DNA of 64,000 nucleotides, from assembly GCA_018267545.1 (NCBI GenBank), contig JAFDYG010000475.1, positions 1 to 64,000 of the forward strand, given 5' to 3'. Below, in pieces: positions 62,022 through 64,000 of this stretch; the stretch's first letter is position 1, and each line of letters begins with the position of its first letter. This DNA is from Bacteroidota bacterium. Lineage in GTDB: Bacteria > Bacteroidota > Bacteroidia > Chitinophagales > Chitinophagaceae. The position numbers and the translations under genes were made by a program. The notes under the pieces were generated by a model. It saw nothing but the letters and a program-made list of their open reading frames with translations. It made no database searches and had not been told where the DNA came from.

Positions 62022-64000
62022 ATGAACAAGATTTGGTTGATGATAATCTGTACCTGTTTGTGTTTTAGGAGCAAAATGGTGGCCCAATCCCGGGCCACCA
62101 TTACTGTTGATGCCGGTAAGCCGGGGGCCGTGGTGTCTCCGACCTTGCACGGGATTTTTTTCGAGGAGATTAGTCATGGGGGAGAGGGGGGATTGTATGG
62201 GGAGTTGATCCAGAACCGGGGTTTCGAGGAATCGAGGCTGCCGCCGGCTACGACGCTGGTCGATGGGTTTATCGTTCCGACGCGTAGTCCGCATTTTTCG
62301 TTGCCGAATGGCAGGGCGAGTGATTGGAAGATGCGGTGGACGGTGAATAGTCAGTGGCCTTCATGGTCTTCGGGTTCTTCCGATGTTGGATTAGAGTTGG
62401 TGGATGTTTTGCCGTTGAATGCGGCTACGCCGCATTCGTTGAAAGTGAAGGTGGGTGGTGCCGGGAATTTGATAAATGAGGGATTTTGGGGGATTAATGT
62501 GGTGGAGGGGGATAATTATAATTTGACTTTTTATGCTCGTAATGAGAGTTATAAGGGAGCGTTGACGGCTTCTTTGCAATCGACGGATGGGAAGGTGCTG
62601 GCGACGTACTCCTTCAAGTCGGTGGCTGGGTCTTCGTGGAAAAAGTATACTTGTAAGCTGAAGGCTACGGCTAGTGATATGAAGGGGAAGTTTGTCTTTA
62701 CGTTTGGTGGTACGGGGACGGTGTATTTCGATTTTGTGTCGTTGTTCCCGGAGAAGACGTTCAAGGGGAGGCCGAACGGGATGCGGGCGGATCTGGCGCA
62801 GTATCTGGCGGATCTGCATCCGGCGTTTATCCGTTGGCCGGGGGGATGTTTTGTAGAGGGGATCAATATCGAGAGTGCGCCGAACTGGAAGCGGAGCATT
62901 GGGCCGGTGGAGCAGCGGGTGGGTACGTATAGTCCGTGGGGATATTGGTCGACAGATGGATTTGGGTACCATGAGTACCTGCAGTTTTGCGAGGATATTG
63001 GCGCGGATGCTTTGTACGTTTTCAACGCGGGGGTGTCGTGTGATTTTAGGAGCGGAACGTTTATTCCTGATGAAGGCGTGGATTCGATCATCCATGATAT
63101 CTTAGACGGGCTGGAGTATGCGTTGGGGCCGGCGAGCTCGAAGTGGGGGAAGGTAAGGGCGGCGGCCGGGCATCCGAAGCCGTTTCCGTTGAAGTATGTG
63201 GAGATCGGGAACGAGCAGGCGGGTCCGAGGTATGCGCGGCGGTACAACTGGTTTTACGATGCGATCAAGAAGAAATATCCGGAGCTGAAAATATTGGCGA
63301 GCATGGGTATCGGGGATGTGAACAAGCGGACGCTGGACAGCATGAAGTCGGTCGATCTGGCCGATGAGCATGCGTATAAGGCGGCGGGCTGGGCGGAGCG
63401 GAACTATAACCATTTCGACGGGTACAAGCGGGGGGATTGGGAGATGTATGTGGGCGAATATGCGACGAATGGGGGGGTGGGGCATGGGAATATGCAGGCG
63501 GCGTTGAGCGATGCGGTGTATATCATGGCGATGGAGCGGAATGGGGATTTGGTGAAGATGTCGAGCTATGCGCCGTTGTTCGTGAATGTGAACGATGTAG
63601 ACTGGCCCGTCAATCTGATCAACTTCGACGATGCGCGGAGCTTTGGTCGGATATCGTATTATGCCATTAAAATGTTCAACGATAATCGTTCCGATCGGAA
63701 TCTTTCTGTGGAGACGGTGGTAGCGCCGGTGGAGAAGAAGACGCCGTTGTATGCGGGCAGTATTGGACTGGCGACCTGGGATACGGATGCGGAGTTCAAG
63801 GATGTGGAAGTTTCTTCGGGTGGTCAGGTAGTGTATAAGAGCGACTTTGCCGGGCGGGGTTCTGAATGGAAGAGTGTTCGCGGGAACTGGAAAGTTACGG
63901 CGGATAGTGCGATGGGACAAAAGGGGCTGGGCGCTCAGCGGTTTATGTGGCTGCCGGGGAAGCGGTTCGAGACGTATACGGTGCGGCTCAAGGCGCGTCG
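62022..64000 (+). CDS. GH51 alpha-L-arabinofuranosidase, 3' end cut by the window
   Basis: 659 codons from ATG 62022 with no stop before the window end. Signal peptide (MIICTCLCF...MVAQ), then LHGIFFEEISHGGEGGLYGE, the GH51 N-terminal signature. A CBM4/9-like insert follows (~130-235), then the catalytic barrel with acid/base E398 in EIGNEQ and nucleophile E479 in MYVGEYA, plus HPAFIRWPGGCFVEG. The C-terminal part after ~570 is a beta-rich domain that continues past the window. It releases terminal arabinofuranose from arabinogalactan or arabinan. Four bp after the preceding lipoprotein stop, so it is in the susC3 operon. Confidence 0.93.
   Translation, partial: MNKIWLMIICTCLCFRSKMVAQSRATITVDAGKPGAVVSPTLHGIFFEEISHGGEGGLYGELIQNRGFEESRLPPATTLVDGFIVPTRSPHFSLPNGRASDWKMRWTVNSQWPSWSSGSSDVGLELVDVLPLNAATPHSLKVKVGGAGNLINEGFWGINVVEGDNYNLTFYARNESYKGALTASLQSTDGKVLATYSFKSVAGSSWKKYTCKLKATASDMKGKFVFTFGGTGTVYFDFVSLFPEKTFKGRPNGMRADLAQYLADLHPAFIRWPGGCFVEGINIESAPNWKRSIGPVEQRVGTYSPWGYWSTDGFGYHEYLQFCEDIGADALYVFNAGVSCDFRSGTFIPDEGVDSIIHDILDGLEYALGPASSKWGKVRAAAGHPKPFPLKYVEIGNEQAGPRYARRYNWFYDAIKKKYPELKILASMGIGDVNKRTLDSMKSVDLADEHAYKAAGWAERNYNHFDGYKRGDWEMYVGEYATNGGVGHGNMQAALSDAVYIMAMERNGDLVKMSSYAPLFVNVNDVDWPVNLINFDDARSFGRISYYAIKMFNDNRSDRNLSVETVVAPVEKKTPLYAGSIGLATWDTDAEFKDVEVSSGGQVVYKSDFAGRGSEWKSVRGNWKVTADSAMGQKGLGAQRFMWLPGKRFETYTVRLKAR

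Overview
The window reads as a chromosomal segment of a Bacteroidota bacterium, most likely a Chitinophagaceae-type soil or plant-associated glycan degrader. The basis is three susC/susD pairs, a hybrid two-component sensor with an AraC output domain, a FAS1 lipoprotein, many Cys-anchored lipoproteins and mostly AT-rich ribosome-binding regions. The genus is inferred, not shown. I found no tRNA, rRNA, CRISPR array, IS element or integrase.

Region 1 (1-15.5 kb) is a tightly packed purine-degradation locus. It holds the 3' end of xdhA, then xdhB and xdhC, and a convergent uricase. A divergent co-directional run follows: allB, allC, allE, uraD, uraH, a DUF6986 aldolase-like gene, ureABCEFGD and a small UreH/NicO-like membrane protein. 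Most neighbours overlap by 4-14 bp or are separated by only a few bases. Together they encode hypoxanthine/xanthine to urate, 5-hydroxyisourate, OHCU, allantoin, allantoate, ureidoglycine and ureidoglycolate, and then urea to ammonia. No recognised ureidoglycolate lyase is present. The DUF6986 gene sits exactly where that step is missing and is the best candidate here for new biochemistry.

Region 2 (15.5-31.2 kb) is regulatory and accessory. An MDR oxidoreductase and an AraC regulator diverge from a repeated dyad operator. A lipoprotein, a NAD(P)-binding epimerase-like protein, a small membrane protein and an ECF41-type sigma factor run leftward. The sigma factor appears to have its own ECF41 promoter embedded in the terminator hairpin of the preceding gene, which is an unrecognised orphan. 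A TonB-dependent receptor, a propeller/GAF/LytS-like kinase with a LytTR regulator, an NHL-repeat lipoprotein and a DUF1624-type membrane protein follow.

Region 3 (31.2-64 kb) is a run of polysaccharide-utilisation loci. PUL 1 is a hybrid sensor, susCD and two double-catalytic fusions: GH43 (subfamily 24-like) with GH35, and DUF2264 with GH16. An ABC permease gene, a second susCD and a convergent GH27 follow. The third operon is susCD, a FAS1 lipoprotein, a second small lipoprotein and a GH51 arabinofuranosidase cut by the window end. The enzyme set fits type II arabinogalactan: a beta-1,3-galactan backbone with galactose, uronic acid and arabinose decorations. That substrate is inferred.

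The + strand is G-rich over most of the window regardless of gene direction, so codon choice depends on strand. It also creates many long but spurious antisense ORFs.
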